From Blasia pusilla (lineage: Eukaryota; Marchantiophyta; Marchantiopsida; Blasiales): 64,000 bases of DNA. The DNA lies in NCBI GenBank assembly GCA_050084515.1, contig CM114274.1, positions 23,064,001 through 23,128,000 of the forward strand, given 5' to 3'. The translations under genes and the position numbers were made by a program. Positions 23,861 through 35,035 of the stretch are shown here, in pieces. The notes beneath the pieces were generated by a model. It searched no databases. It saw nothing but the letters and a program-made list of their open reading frames with translations, and had not been told where the DNA came from. Numbering within the stretch: the stretch's first letter is position 1; the number at the start of each line of letters is the position of its first letter.

Positions 23861-25097
23861 TGGTAAATGGTAAATAGATCAAGCCCGTGGGACCCAAAGG
23901 GTCAAAAGGCTCAAAAACACATTACAAGTCATTCATTCACTGACCCGGAAAAATATCCTAAAGAACTTCTCCTAGCTACTGCCTAAAGCACTTGAGCGAT
24001 GAATAATGACGTCCATAATATAACAACCTAAATCATAAGGCACTAGCTGTAGTAAAGAATAAAAATTCTCCGCATCTATTTTATGAGCTAGTCTAATCTC
24101 TTCATACCTTGGACATGTAACAAACACATGTTTTTCATCTTCAATATTTTCTCCATCACATAACCTACAAATTCGTTCACTTCTATCAATATTAAACCAT
24201 CGTCCTTCCTCAATTCCTAGCCTATGAGACCCAGTTCTAGGTCGTGCGATAATATGACGTAAGAACGTGGAGATCCTCGCAAGTAGGTATCCTTGATCAC
24301 AATATACAAGCATAGGATTAACATGAAGTTGATAAAACTCCATTTTGGTGCCCGGGCTGCTCCAAATAATGTTGAGAAATTGCTTGTGTAGATTCTCGCG
24401 GAGTGCCATCGGTTTCAAGTCCCAATCGCGTTCTGCCACATTACACTTTGAAGACCAAGTCACCACATCCGCCATCCATCCTAGGGAACGTGTGGTTGGA
24501 AAAGCTTGATGAGGGAGGCGAGAAACATCAAGAGATCTCACCCTTGCGATGTAAGTGATGGTCAAGTAAAGAGCTTCAGCCTCTAGAGGAAGACAACCTG
24601 TTTTTGCAAGAAGAATCGCATACAGAGTTTGGTTTCTTACACCCAATTCTTCTTGTAGAAAGATCTTTTGCACCCTTTCCACGCGCTCCCAACTTGTCTT
24701 CTTACAACTAGGATCCCAAACTTGGGTCCCATATAAGACCACCGGCAATACTAAGCTCCTAAATAAGAATTTCCTAAGACCCCAAGACACAAGATGAGCT
24801 CTTCTACACGCGCTTAAAAATGAATATAGAGCTTTGTTTCCAACTTCTACTCTCTTTTGCACGCAAAGTGCCCAACTATAGTCATGAGAGAAATCAATGC
24901 CTAGATGTTTGTAACTCTTCACTTGTTCTAATTGTAGACCTTTGTAAAATAACGAGAACTTGAATCTAGTACCCACTATAATGACTTTAGACTTCTCCAG
25001 GTTAACCTCCATCTGATTTTGGGTACAAAACCTTGCAAAAGTGTCGAGGTGTTTTTGTAAACTAATGCCATCACGTGCTAGTAATATGATATCATCA
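23861..25097 (-). mobile_element. LINE copy B, 5'-truncated, nested in gypsy gag
   Basis: The ATTTACC tail is at 23861-23877. The long ORF 25012-23972 covers the RT palm/thumb (MEVNLEKSKVIIVGTRFKF, YKHLGIDFSHDYSWALC, LFRSLVLPVVLYGTQVW) and the C-terminal zinc motif (ICRLCDG...HVFVTC). The 5' edge stops at the codons for the catalytic YADD box (about 25097), so truncation happened within RT. It is among the best-preserved RT thumb/zinc regions of this family in the window. No convincing TSD. Confidence 0.85.
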
Positions 25098-25102
25098 AAG
25101 TT

Positions 25103-26279
25103 TGATAAGAGGTAGAAGTTGGAGCCACACTAGCTGCTCGTGGCTCCTTGCCTCCCCTGAGCTACATCATCGTCATGGCAACAATCCTCTGCTCCAATTG
25201 ATTGATGCGTAAGACAAGTGATGGCTCTGGTGCTCCTGCTCCATCTCGTCTGGTTGGTGGTGGACCTCTCCCACCACGTCTAGGAAGAACTCCCCGACCT
25301 CTTCTAGGACGACCGCCCCTTGACCCTCGTCCTGCCTCTAGACGTGCTCCTCACTCATGTTGAGCTCAATACGCTCAGACAAATCAAAGACCACCTTCAA
25401 TGTGAGCTTCACTGTGTGAATCAACACCGCATCTCAGACTCTCCTCCGTAGTTCTCGGTCCAGAACCACGTACCAATACTGGACTGCGCCTCAGTCACTC
25501 CATACATAGCAATGATCAGCCTCCTCATGTGCGTGAATACCTCTCTCAGACTCTCACATGATCGTCGCTGAAAATCCTGTAGACTATTCAGCTTGTCGGT
25601 GCGTACGCCCTAGTAACTCTTCCCCAACTGTCGGAAGAACTCCACTGTGGGACTGAAGCTAGGTGGCCCTCTACCACCATAGGTCTCTCCCACATCGCCT
25701 GTCTCACTGCCCTCCTCTCCATCTAGTCTCCGGGCTGATGGTGTGGGTCTCTCTCCTCTCACGATCCCATCATATGCCTCGCGACCACTAGTGGACATAT
25801 ACCCTGGAGCCCAACACATCCTCCATGCATCGATCTCTACTAAATATAGTGATTGAAACTCCATGTAGTCATCCATCGAAGGACCCACCAAGTGCTGGAA
25901 CAACATCCCTTCCATGCCATGAAAGGGTTGAACCGTGTCGAGGTCTGTATCTCCTAGAAGTCGCACCAAATGTTGAACTCTTGGATATAATCATCTAAGT
26001 CGATAGTGCCCACTGCACCTGAGAAACGACGCATGCCCCGATGGCCCATGTTGTCCATCTCTTGCCAAGTGATACTGTCTCCGTCTGTGATCTCGTCACC
26101 AAACCAGTGTTTAGTGATGACGATCCAGCCACAGATGGATGTCGAGGTAGCTCCTCACTGGTAACCCCTCGGTATCTCACACCACTCCGTGTCACACCAC
26201 TACTACTGCTCGTACTACCCCGTTCTTCCAAACCTGGAAGAACGCCGCGATGACAACCCTGTCTGACCCGCTCAAGCAC
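25103..26279 (-). pseudogene. gypsy Gag, degraded
   Basis: Frames 26279-25995 and 25969-25610, then a broken region. Visible blocks are MEGMLFQHLVGPSMDDYMEF, and LNSLQDFQRRSCESLREVF followed by MRRLIIAMYGVTEAQ, typical of a retrotransposon Gag core. After these comes an Arg/Gly-rich nucleic-acid-binding stretch (GRPRRGRG) and a short coiled coil. The identification rests on position and general Gag features. Confidence 0.55.
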
Positions 26280-27284
26280 TCACACTCACCGAGAGTCTCC
26301 CACACTCCTCACTAGCTCACCTATGCTAACGTCAATCCCGTGATGACACACCCGGCCTCACGAACACTCAACACTTGGGCTCACCATGAGCCTCCCAATT
26401 GACTCACCTAACCTAGCGACACTCTCGGGTCATACATGCGACCCCTACACGGCAACCGTGGTATATCCACCAACATGCTACACATGAAAAGAATCTACAC
26501 TTGTCACCATCACTGCACCAACCTAGCACCAGCTACTACCCGATACCCAGCACTCTCAATCACACACGACAAGTGTGGGAAAAGGGACTTGAATGGGTAA
26601 CTTGATCATGCCCTCCAACCTACATATTGTCAGTACTCACTCCTCCATGTGGTATGACAACCTCCGCAACACAACACTCTCCTCGACCAACACGTCGATC
26701 CTCTTGTCAACAGATGCGGACAACTTGTCGGCATCATGCGCACTGACACTCCATCGTCAACTCTCGCAAATCCCCGTCACGCCCAAAAACATCATGTCGC
26801 GCAAACCTCTCCGCCCATCCCCCCACGCAGCCCGTAACCTGACTCAACGCCGTTAGAACTCAACCATGTGAACCCATCTACAATATTTGGCCACACCGCT
26901 ACCACGTTGGATGGGATGCCGACCACGTCCGCAACAAACCAAAAGAGGGGGGGGGGGCACCGTCTGCGCCTGTCCGCGACCTACTTTCCGGCCGTCCCCG
27001 CGACCTAGACCGCCTGCGTGACCTAGCCGCCTCCTGCTCTTTCTCGACACACCCGCTAGCGTATCTGCCACGCCACACCGCACACTACATCTGGCTGCTG
27101 TCTCGCGTCACCTTGCACCAAAGAAATCTACGAAAAATGGACATCGCTTCCACGCACGGCCTTTCGAACACAAAAATGACCAATACAAAGCCAACCAACG
27201 TCTCCAGGGCTCCCCACCGAGGCAACTCACTTGCCTACCAGCAAACAACAAATTCCCACCAGCCCCTTGACATCTTTCTCATGT
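26280..27284. other. gypsy 5' untranslated region
   Basis: GC-rich sequence between the 5' LTR and the first Gag codons, with short tandem motifs and an 11-base G run near 26946. No convincing tRNA primer-binding site is recognised beside the LTR edge. Confidence 0.4.
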
Positions 27285-27483
27285 AAAAATAAAGAGTAGA
27301 AATAACCGCATAACCGGTCTAAAACTCCACTCCTCAATCTATATCCGCAACCCAAGCCTCGTCCACCCTGGGCTGTCAAGGAATCCGCACGCTAGCACCC
27401 TAGTCCTATCTCACACACATACAAGAGAGGTGCTCCAACAGCCTAACATGAGAAAGATGGCTGAGGAAAGCCATCCTCCTCTC

Positions 27484-27492
27484 TTATATAGG
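27484..27492 (-). promoter_or_regulatory. LTR TATA box
   Basis: CTATATAAG on the minus strand in the U3-like part of the 5' LTR, positioned to drive transcription towards gag. The other LTR has TATGTAAG here. Confidence 0.5.
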
Positions 27493-27610
27493 GTTAGGAA
27501 GAGCCAAAAGGCTCTTCTCCTAAAAATAGCCATCCCCTTGGTAACTTGCACGCACAAGTTACCAGGGGCAGGTGACCTAGTCAAGAAGTCACCCGGCTTT
27601 GAAAGACCTC

Positions 27611-27710
27611 AAGAGGAAAGTTGTCAAAAACGACGTTCCTGACACAATGGACCTATCCTCAAGAGGAAAGTTGTCAAAAACGACGTTCCTGACACAATGG
27701 ACCTATCCTC
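27611..27710. repeat. perfect 50-bp tandem duplication in the LTR
   Basis: 27611-27660 and 27661-27710 are identical. The sister LTR has one copy. Confidence 0.95.
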
Positions 27711-27815
27711 AACCTCATCCAACACGGTGGGACAAAGTTACACTCAAGATAGTCCGCTAGCTCCTACGCCCTATCCACGTTAGATCTCGGCCTATCGGCT
27801 ACTCAAATGTGACAG

Positions 27816-28759
27816 ATCATACCTTCTACCAAAATAAGGTTTTTTCATTTTTCATCTTATCCAACTTTGTCATCTTGAGCTACAATTTGGACAACACGAT
27901 CCCTAAGGTGAACCTAGCACTCTCGTCAAGTTTCACGCAAAATGAAGTTATGAGAAAAAGCTTAAAAAGTTGTAACTCCTCTTTAGACCCGAACCATCAG
28001 ACCTTCTACCAAAATAAGGTTTTTTTTCATTTTTCATCTTGTCCAACTTTGTCATCTTGAGCTGAAATTTGGCCAACATAGTCCCCAAGGTGAAAATAGC
28101 ACTCTTGCCAAGTTTCAGGCAAAATGAAGCTGTGAGAAAAAGCTGAAAAAGTTCTTACTCCTTTTTAGACCCGAACCATCAGACCTTCAACCAAAATAGG
28201 GTTTTTTCATTTTTCATCTTGTCCAACTTTGTCATTTTGAGCTGAAATTTCGCCAACATGGTCCCCCAAGATGCATCTACCACTCTTGCTAAGTTTTAGG
28301 CAAAATGAAGTTGTGAGAAAAAGCTCAAAAAGTTCTAACTCCTTTTTGGACCCGAATTATTAGACCTTGGATGAAAATAAGGTTTTTTCATTTTTCATCT
28401 TGTCCAACTTTGTCATCTTGAGCTGAAATTTGGCCAATATGTTCACCAAGGTGCATCTACCACTCTTGCAAAGTTTCAGGAAAAAGGAAGTTGTGATCAA
28501 AAGCTCAAAAATTACTAACTCTTTTTTGGACCCGAATTATTAGACCTTCTATCAAAATAAGGTTTTTTTTTTGTTCATCTTGAGGTGCAATTTGGCCAGC
28601 ATGGTCCCCAAAGTGCATCTACTACTCTTGCCAAGTTTCAAGAAAAATAAAGTTGTGAGCAAAAACTCAAAAATTTCTAACTTCTTTTTGGACCTGAACC
28701 ATCAGACCTTCTACCAAAATAAGGTTTTTTTATTTTTCATCTTGTCCAAATTTTTCATC
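27816..28759. repeat. satellite B, right block
   Basis: Continuation of the left block: unit starts near 27982, 28167, 28347, 28527 and 28688, with the same internal blocks. It ends abruptly at the copia LTR (28760). Together the two blocks hold about 14 units. Confidence 0.88.
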
Positions 28760-29183
28760 TGTGAGAAAACAGAAAGTGACGAAATCAATGAAATCTTTAC
28801 AAAACGTAGAGAATCTTTAAAGTGACCTAGTCCGTCCGTGCGCTCAGAGAAGAGCTTCGATGGAACCTAAACATGGAGATAACTCGACATACAAGAATGC
28901 GGTACCGCTGCGGCTCCCGACTATTTCACTACTCGGGAAACTAGAGTTTTTAACTATTTTTCTTCATTTCTATTAATAGAAAATTTTGCATCAGGGTGCC
29001 TTGCACCCTGATGCAATATAGGGTTAGATAATCCTAGTAACGCTACTCATGAAACCACCTACGTCATATTACTATGACTCCTTCGACGTCTAAGCCAGAA
29101 CCATCAATCTAGGCTTCTCCTCATACAAGGGGGCCGATGAGATTAATGGTGCTCAAAGAAGTGGATGTTCAGAATCCAACACC
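28760..29183 (-). repeat. copia 3' LTR
   Basis: On the minus strand the LTR begins TGTTGGATTCTGAAC at 29183, directly after the polypurine tract GAAGGGGGG (29184-29192), and ends TTTTCTCACA at 28760 next to satellite B. The 424-bp size and TG...CA ends are typical of Ty1/copia. A near-perfect palindrome, 14-base arms around CTT, lies at 28986-29016. Confidence 0.75.
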
Positions 29184-31400
29184 CCCCTTCAATATCCACT
29201 CTCATGTGGACTACTGTCTTGGACCTCTATGCCAAGACCCTTCAAATGTCAGTAAAGCTGATCTCCGCTCAAAGCTTTCGTGAAGATGTCTGCACAGTTA
29301 TCCTCTGTTGGACAATAGACTAACTTCAAAACCTCTCTCTCGATCAATTCACGAACAAAATGATACTGGATCTTTATGTGCTTTGTACGAGCATGAAACA
29401 CATGATTATGTGCTATGGCAATGCAACACATGATTGTCACATCACATTACAGTAACACTTTGTGGTGCTTCTCCTATGTCCTCCAATATCCATCTCAACC
29501 ATACTGCTTCACAAGACGCATAACAAGCCGCCTTGTACTCTGCCTCAGTAGAAGAAAGAGCCAATGTAGGTTGCTTCTTGCTGACCCATGACACCACACC
29601 TGATCCTACCAAGAAGCAATAACCCGAAACTGATCTTCGAGAATCTGAATCTCCTCCCCAATCCGAGTCACAAAAAGGTGTCATTTCTGTCCCTACTCCA
29701 TAGGTGATGCCACACTCCATAGTACCTTTGATGTACTTCAACACACGCATCCCTACCTTCCAATGGTTCTCACGAGGCTTAGTTGAGAACCTACTCAACA
29801 CTCCCACTACGAAGCTAATGTCTAGTCTAGTGTTACACAAAAATATCAAACTGCCTACAAGCTTTCTGTACAACTTTTCATCTACCAATCGTGAAACATC
29901 CTCCATCAAGAGTTTCAACTCTACCTCCATTGGCGAGACCACTTCCTTACACTCGGTCATCCCGAATGCCTTCAAGATTTCTCTAGCATACTTTTATTGA
30001 GAGAGAAAAATAGAATCTGACTGTTGCCAAATCTTCGGCCCTATAAAGTAGTGCAAAAGACCTAAACCTGACATTTCAAACCCACATTTCAAAACTCCCT
30101 TCATTTCCTCTATTTTCTTACTATGGTCTCATGTGATGATAAGATCATCCACATATAAGACTATCAACATATATATCCCATCTTTGCAAAACACATACAA
30201 ATTTTCTTGTGACGGACTCTTGATGAGACCCTTCTCTCGGAAGAACGTATCTATTCGTTGATACCATATCCTTGGGGCTTGCTTCAACCCATACAATGCT
30301 CGATGAAGTAAACACACTTTCTCTTCTGATCCGGGCGTCTCAAAACCTGGTGGTTGAGATACATACACCTCCTTCTTGAGACTCCCATTCAGAAAGGCAG
30401 AATTCACATTGTATTGGTATACATGCCAACGTCTTCTTCGTGCAACAGCTAGAACAATTCGAATGGTTGTCATCATTGCAGTAGGAGCAAAATTCTCATA
30501 GTAGTCAAAATCTTCGATTTGTGAGCATCCTTGTGCAACCAACCTCGCTTTGAATTTATCCAATGTACCGTCCGACTTGTATTTGGTCTTGTACACCCAC
30601 TTGGTGTGTATTATCTTCCTGTCCTTTGGCTTCTCAACCAAAGTCCAAGTTTCATTTCGCTGAATAGCGTCCATCTCCATCTGCATGGCCTCTCTCCATT
30701 GAGGATGAGCAAGGGACTCATCCAAGCATGATGGCTCTTCCAACTTCAAGACCTTTGTCATCAAGGCCATGTTGGCCAGATGTGCGGAAGCTCTATTCTG
30801 CTCCTCTAGTCTCTTGGATCTCCTTGGATGCGTAACAACTTCAATAGTTGTTGGAGGATCCTTACCATCCAAGAGTTGCTTTATCCACTTAGGGTATAAC
30901 GACCATAGTGGAAGAGCAAGCTACTCTTTGTAATCATCACCAAATTCTTCTTCTTGAAGATCTGGTATAAACATTGGTGGTGTGCTCTGGTGGGTTATCT
31001 CTTCATTTGATGATAATGAGGACGGACCACTGATATCCGTCACTTGACAAGGCAGTTCCTAGAACATCACATCACGACTCACAAGCATATTATTTGCCTC
31101 AAGACACCATAGGCGATAAACTTTAGACTCATCAGTGTATCCCACAAACATGCACTTCCAGCTCTTGTCCTCCAGCTTGGTCCTGGATGCTTCAGGAATA
31201 TTAATGAAGCACTTACTACCAAAAGTCCCAAAATGTTGGACTGATGGTACCTTACCTTAGTATGATTGATGAGGAGTCAAGCCTTTCAGTGACTTGGTAG
31301 CACTTCTATTTAGAATATAAACGGCAGTATTAACAGCTTCAGCCCAAAATCCTTCTGTCAAACCTTTTGCTTTCATCATGCATCTTGCCATTTTCAACTT
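29184..31400 (-). pseudogene. Ty1/copia pol: integrase end, RT, RNase H
   Basis: Minus strand from 31400: integrase C-terminus with ILNRSATKSLKGLTPHQSY and KCMFVGYTDESKVYRLW; then RT (WREAMQMEMDAIQRNETWTL, KWVYKTKYKSDGTLDKFKAR, DVNSAFLNG-type block read as YNVNSAFLNGSL, ALYGLKQAPRIWY, VLYVDDLIIT); then RNase H (TECKEVVSPMEVELKLL, LSSTEAEYKAACYASCEAVW, CPTEDNCADIFTKAL). A stop and shift separate RT from RNase H near 30000-30130, and there are stops in the integrase part. The 5' half, including gag and the 5' LTR, is missing: the element joins LINE sequence at 31401. Confidence 0.88.
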
Positions 31401-32520
31401 TTAGAGCCACTTGTAATTTGAAAGTTCTTAATGGAACCTCTCATTTTCCCAACTCTCACTCCAATACGTGTTTCTCCTCTACCGGCGCAAGCACCATCGA
31501 TTATCTTCGGTCCTCGCCCGCTAATAGCTCTCTAATCTCAATCTCTAAGATAGATTAATCTCCATCTCAATAAGGACTTGATGAGAAACTATCGCACTAT
31601 CATGGTGGGTAGTGTTTTTGCCAAATTGTTTGGGAAATTGGTGGAGTCAAAGTTGACCGCATGGACAGAGTCTTTCCAAAAGAGAGCACGGGTCCAAGCT
31701 GGTTTTCGCCCAACATACAACACCATCCACCATGTATTGGCCTTCCGTTTTTTATGAGAGAAATGTAAGGGCAATGGAAAAGCTTTATTTTGCAGTTTCA
31801 TCGATTTCAAGAAAGCTTTTGATACTATACCTCGTAAGCTCTTCTAGGAAAGGTTGCAAGCCATTTGAGTATCACCAAATCTCCTAGCATTCGTGGCCAC
31901 GTTATTACATTCCGTTCAGGCCAAGATCAAAGGTTCACAAACTCAAGAGATCTTGAGTACCATCGGAGTCATTCAAGGTTGCCCTCTCTCCCCTACTCTA
32001 TTTGGAGTTTTTATAGATGATATCGAAAAGTGGTTGGAGGAATGTGACAGTGAAGGTGTCAAGCTTGGGGAATTTGTTATCAAAGCTCTATTGTATGCTG
32101 ATGATATCATATTACTAGTACTTGATGGCATTAGTTTACAAAAACACCTCGACACTTTGGCAAGGTTTTGTATCCATAATCAGATGGAGGTGAATATGGA
32201 GAAGTCTAAAGTCATTATAGTGGGTACTAGATCCAAGTTCTCGTTCTTTTACAAAAGTCTACAATTAGAACAAGTGAAGAGTTACAAACATCTAGGCATT
32301 GATTTCTTTGATGACTATAGTTGGGCACTTTGTGTGCAAAAGAGAGTAGAAGCTAGTAACAAAGCTCTATATTCATTTTTTAATTGGTGTAGAAGAGCTC
32401 ATCTTGTGTCTTGGGGTCTTAGGAAATTCTTATTTAGGAGCTTAGTGTTGCCGGTGGTCTTATATGGGACCCAAGTTTGGGGCCCTAGTTATAAGAAGAC
32501 ATGTTGGGAGCGCGTGGAGT
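31401..32520 (+). mobile_element. LINE copy D-plus, fragment (EN end and RT)
   Basis: Reads a piece of the endonuclease C-terminus (LKVLNGTSHFPNSHS), an internal deletion near 31550, then RT: GSVFAKLFGKLVESKL, RVQAGFRPTYNTIHHVLAF, SFIDFKKAFDTIP, GVIQGCPLSPTLFGVFIDD, LLYADDIILL (catalytic YADD near 32095), and the thumb to 32520. There are no 5' or 3' ends. It ends head-on against a minus-strand copy of the same thumb region. Confidence 0.8.
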
Positions 32521-34170
32521 GATGGTCAAGTAAAGAGCTTCACCCTCTAGAGGAAGACAACATGTTTCCGCAAGAAGAATGACATAAGGAGTTTGGTTTC
32601 TTACACAAAATTCTTCTTGTAGAAAGATGTTTTGCACCCTCTCCAAGTGCTCCCAACTTGTCTTATTACAACTAGGGCCCTTAACTTGGGTCCCATATAA
32701 GACCATCGACAACAGTGAGCTTCTAAATAAAAATTCCCTTGCTCCTAAATAAGAACTTGCCCTTGCTTGCTTGCATTCAGAGTCAAACCACCCATTACAA
32801 GGCAGCCTCCTAGCATTTCTATCCCTCTGCCGCAAAAAGAACTTAGATGCAATATTTTTGAGCAATTCGGTTACTTGTAAACTTGCCGTGTGTGGATCTT
32901 GGCTTTATACAATGCGAGTCAAGAGTTCTTGTAAATGAAGCATATAAAGATCTTTTTCACCAGGATCTAAGCGAAACTTGGGAGAAGCTAAAACAGATTG
33001 ACATGTCGAGAGAGGAATTGCCTTTGTCAGTGAGAGAGTAAACAAAAGAGGTGCGTGATCTGATTCAGGCTGAGGTTCTAGAATATCAAATGTAGAGATA
33101 AGAGAGTTTTTGGCAGGCGAGGACAGAAGATAATCGATGGTGCTAGCGCGAGTAGAGGAGAAAATGAGTAGATAGGCATGGATAGTGGTGCAAAATAACA
33201 AACTCCCAAATAACAATAAGATACCCCAACCAAACCAAGACGTAGCCAATGATATTGGCCTCCGATATCTTGATCTTCTAGATGTATGAGAGGTAGAAAT
33301 TGAGACTTGATAAAAGTAGCAATACCACCATAACCCCTTCCTGCCCGTTGCCTTCTTTGGTTCCATGTCGATCCCACCAAAGTAAACCCTTGCATCTCTT
33401 CAATAGTATTGCCCTCATGTTCCCAAGTCTCCACAATATTGATGATGTCCGCCATATCCCAAACTGGTAGAGCACTCACATACTTTGTTGTTGAAAGGCC
33501 TCGTATGTTCCACATCGACACTCTCAACTTCTTGGATTTCTTGGTTGATAACTCTCTGGGTAACAATTGCTCGACCATTGCGAAGATAAGCAATTAAACC
33601 TACTTCTTGACCCTCTATGACCTTTATAAGCTCCTTTCTCCTAGCTTTGACTTGTAGATGTGTAAGATCACGATCCAATCATATCCTCCATCCTTTCAGA
33701 ATGGTATTGTTAGCCATGGTAGTATCACGTTGAGTTTGATCAAAAAACTTTACTAGAATGGCACGAGGCTGTGTTCCCATTTTCCCAATGCAAAAAGCTT
33801 GAGCCAAGTACGGGTTGTGAATATGAAGTGTAGCAACCAAGAACTTGGTGACAACACTCTTCATCTCTTCACTCTTTATATCCGGCAAACTTGAGATTCT
33901 CACATTCTTTCTACGTGCAAATTGGTTTTCCTTTTCTATCTCTTGCTGTTGACAGAAAGAGATATGAGCAACCTTTGAAGCTTTAGCATAAGATTTCATT
34001 TTCACTTCTAAAGTTTCAAAAACCTCATGCAATTCTGAACTATTGGGAGTAGTCGCTAATGATAATGGCTTCTCTTGAACATCTGCAACAGATTTGGAAA
34101 GATCTCGCATCTCACTAGAGCTATCTTTCAACACTTTATTCAAAACCTCTTGTGTTGCTTTCAACTCTCG
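32521..34170 (-). mobile_element. LINE copy D-minus (ORF1, EN, thumb fragment)
   Basis: Minus strand: ORF1 from about 34169 (RELKATQEVLNKVLKD, NVRISSLPDIKSEEMKSV, RAILVKFFDQTQRD), linker, endonuclease 33593-32905 (SMWNIRGLST, IVETWEHEG, ESDHAPLLFT), then a jump to a thumb fragment (32755-32521). The ORF1 N-terminus is cut at 34170. The endonuclease lacks the stretch with the GDFN motif, where 33160-33190 joins distant parts. Confidence 0.75.
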
Positions 34171-34717
34171 TAAAATTTTCCAAAACCCAAAAAAAAAAAC
34201 CAAGACCGACAATGGCAACGAAAAGTAGGAGGAGAGTCAGGCCGTGGCAAGAGAGCCAGATTGACCGTCATCTAGGGTTGGCTACGACCATGTGGTCGTG
34301 AGGGCCGCAACTACAAGGCACGACTGACTGCCGCGGGCTACGCAGCGGACCCGAGCTGCATCCACCCATGTCAGCAATAGGGTTCACGTTCCTTGTGTGT
34401 CAGGAAGCTGCACCCACAGCAAGAGTAAAGATCACGGCAACATAGCAGTCCGAAGAAGTCAGAAAGCAAGCCAAGGGATTTGGAAGGCAATAGGGTCAAT
34501 CCCCCGCGTAAACTATCACTCGCAACGGCTAAGCGCAAACCGCTACTCAACCGAGAATGGCCGGACATGGATGTGGCAGCAGGACTGGCGTGGCCATAGT
34601 GAGGCGAAAGTGGATCTACGGCGGGTAAGGTGATGAAGGCGACTCGACAGTAGCGCTTGTTCGGCGGCAACATGTCAAGCCTTGTTAAGTGACCATCTCC
34701 ATAATGGGTGGAGCAAG
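34171..34717. other. GC-rich unassigned segment
   Basis: Clearly more GC-rich than either neighbour, between the truncated LINE ORF1 and the 177-bp monomers. No long ORF or recognised family. It may be an insertion between the LINE and its monomer array. Confidence 0.4.
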
Positions 34718-35035
34718 TGGAGTGCTTGGAATTTTCAAGGCTAGGATACCTCCTTACACTCCACTTTGCCTCAAAATCTCAGTTTCAGATGACACTCCAT
34801 CTCAAAGATATGGCCTCCGCAAGATTCAGATATGAAATCTTGAAATATAGAAGAGCATAAACTCAAAATCTCACAACTTTGTCTATATAAGTGGGTTGTG
34901 CTTGCAATTTGCAGGGCTAGGGCGCCTCCTCACACTCCACCTTGTCTCAAAAATCTCAGCTTCATATGATACTCCATCTCAAAGATATGGCCTCCGCAAG
35001 ATTTAGATCTGAAATCCTAAAATCTAGAAGATCAG
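34718..35035. repeat. 177-bp monomer array, about 1.7 units
   Basis: The same units as 12165-13128, with AAAGATATGGCCTCCGCAAG near 34804 and 34981. The array has the same orientation relative to the adjacent minus-strand LINE. Confidence 0.8.

Larger units (their letters stand above)
16873..27815 (-). mobile_element. Ty3/gypsy element with cytosine methyltransferase and PHD finger
   Basis: Minus-strand order: 5' LTR (27815-27285), Gag (26279-25103, continued 23830-23590), protease (23185-22826), spacer, C5-methyltransferase (21300-20211), RT (20042-19600), RNase H (19600-19393), integrase (about 18950-17860), PHD finger (17860-17702), 3' LTR body (17498-17027). The element sits inside satellite B. 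It contains a LINE (23861-25097) and an unidentified 1156-bp insertion (21326-22481). Many stops, an RT deletion and a fold-back duplication show that it is inactive. The outer boundaries are good to tens of bases only, because a 140-bp segment is repeated on both sides of the 3' LTR and no clean 5-bp TSD is visible. Confidence 0.85.
27285..27815 (-). repeat. gypsy 5' LTR
   Basis: Homologous to 17027-17498. It starts TGTCACATTTGAG on the minus strand at 27815 and ends near 27285. A TATA box (CTATATAAG on minus) is at about 27484-27492. Two inverted repeats lie on its upstream side (27496-27519 and 27536-27567). A perfect 50-bp tandem duplication (27611-27710) is private to this LTR. Confidence 0.85.

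Noticed and set aside
23861-25097. Clear TSD for LINE copy B
   Set aside because: Only a 3-5 base resemblance (TAAGA/AAG) at the junctions, which is not convincing.
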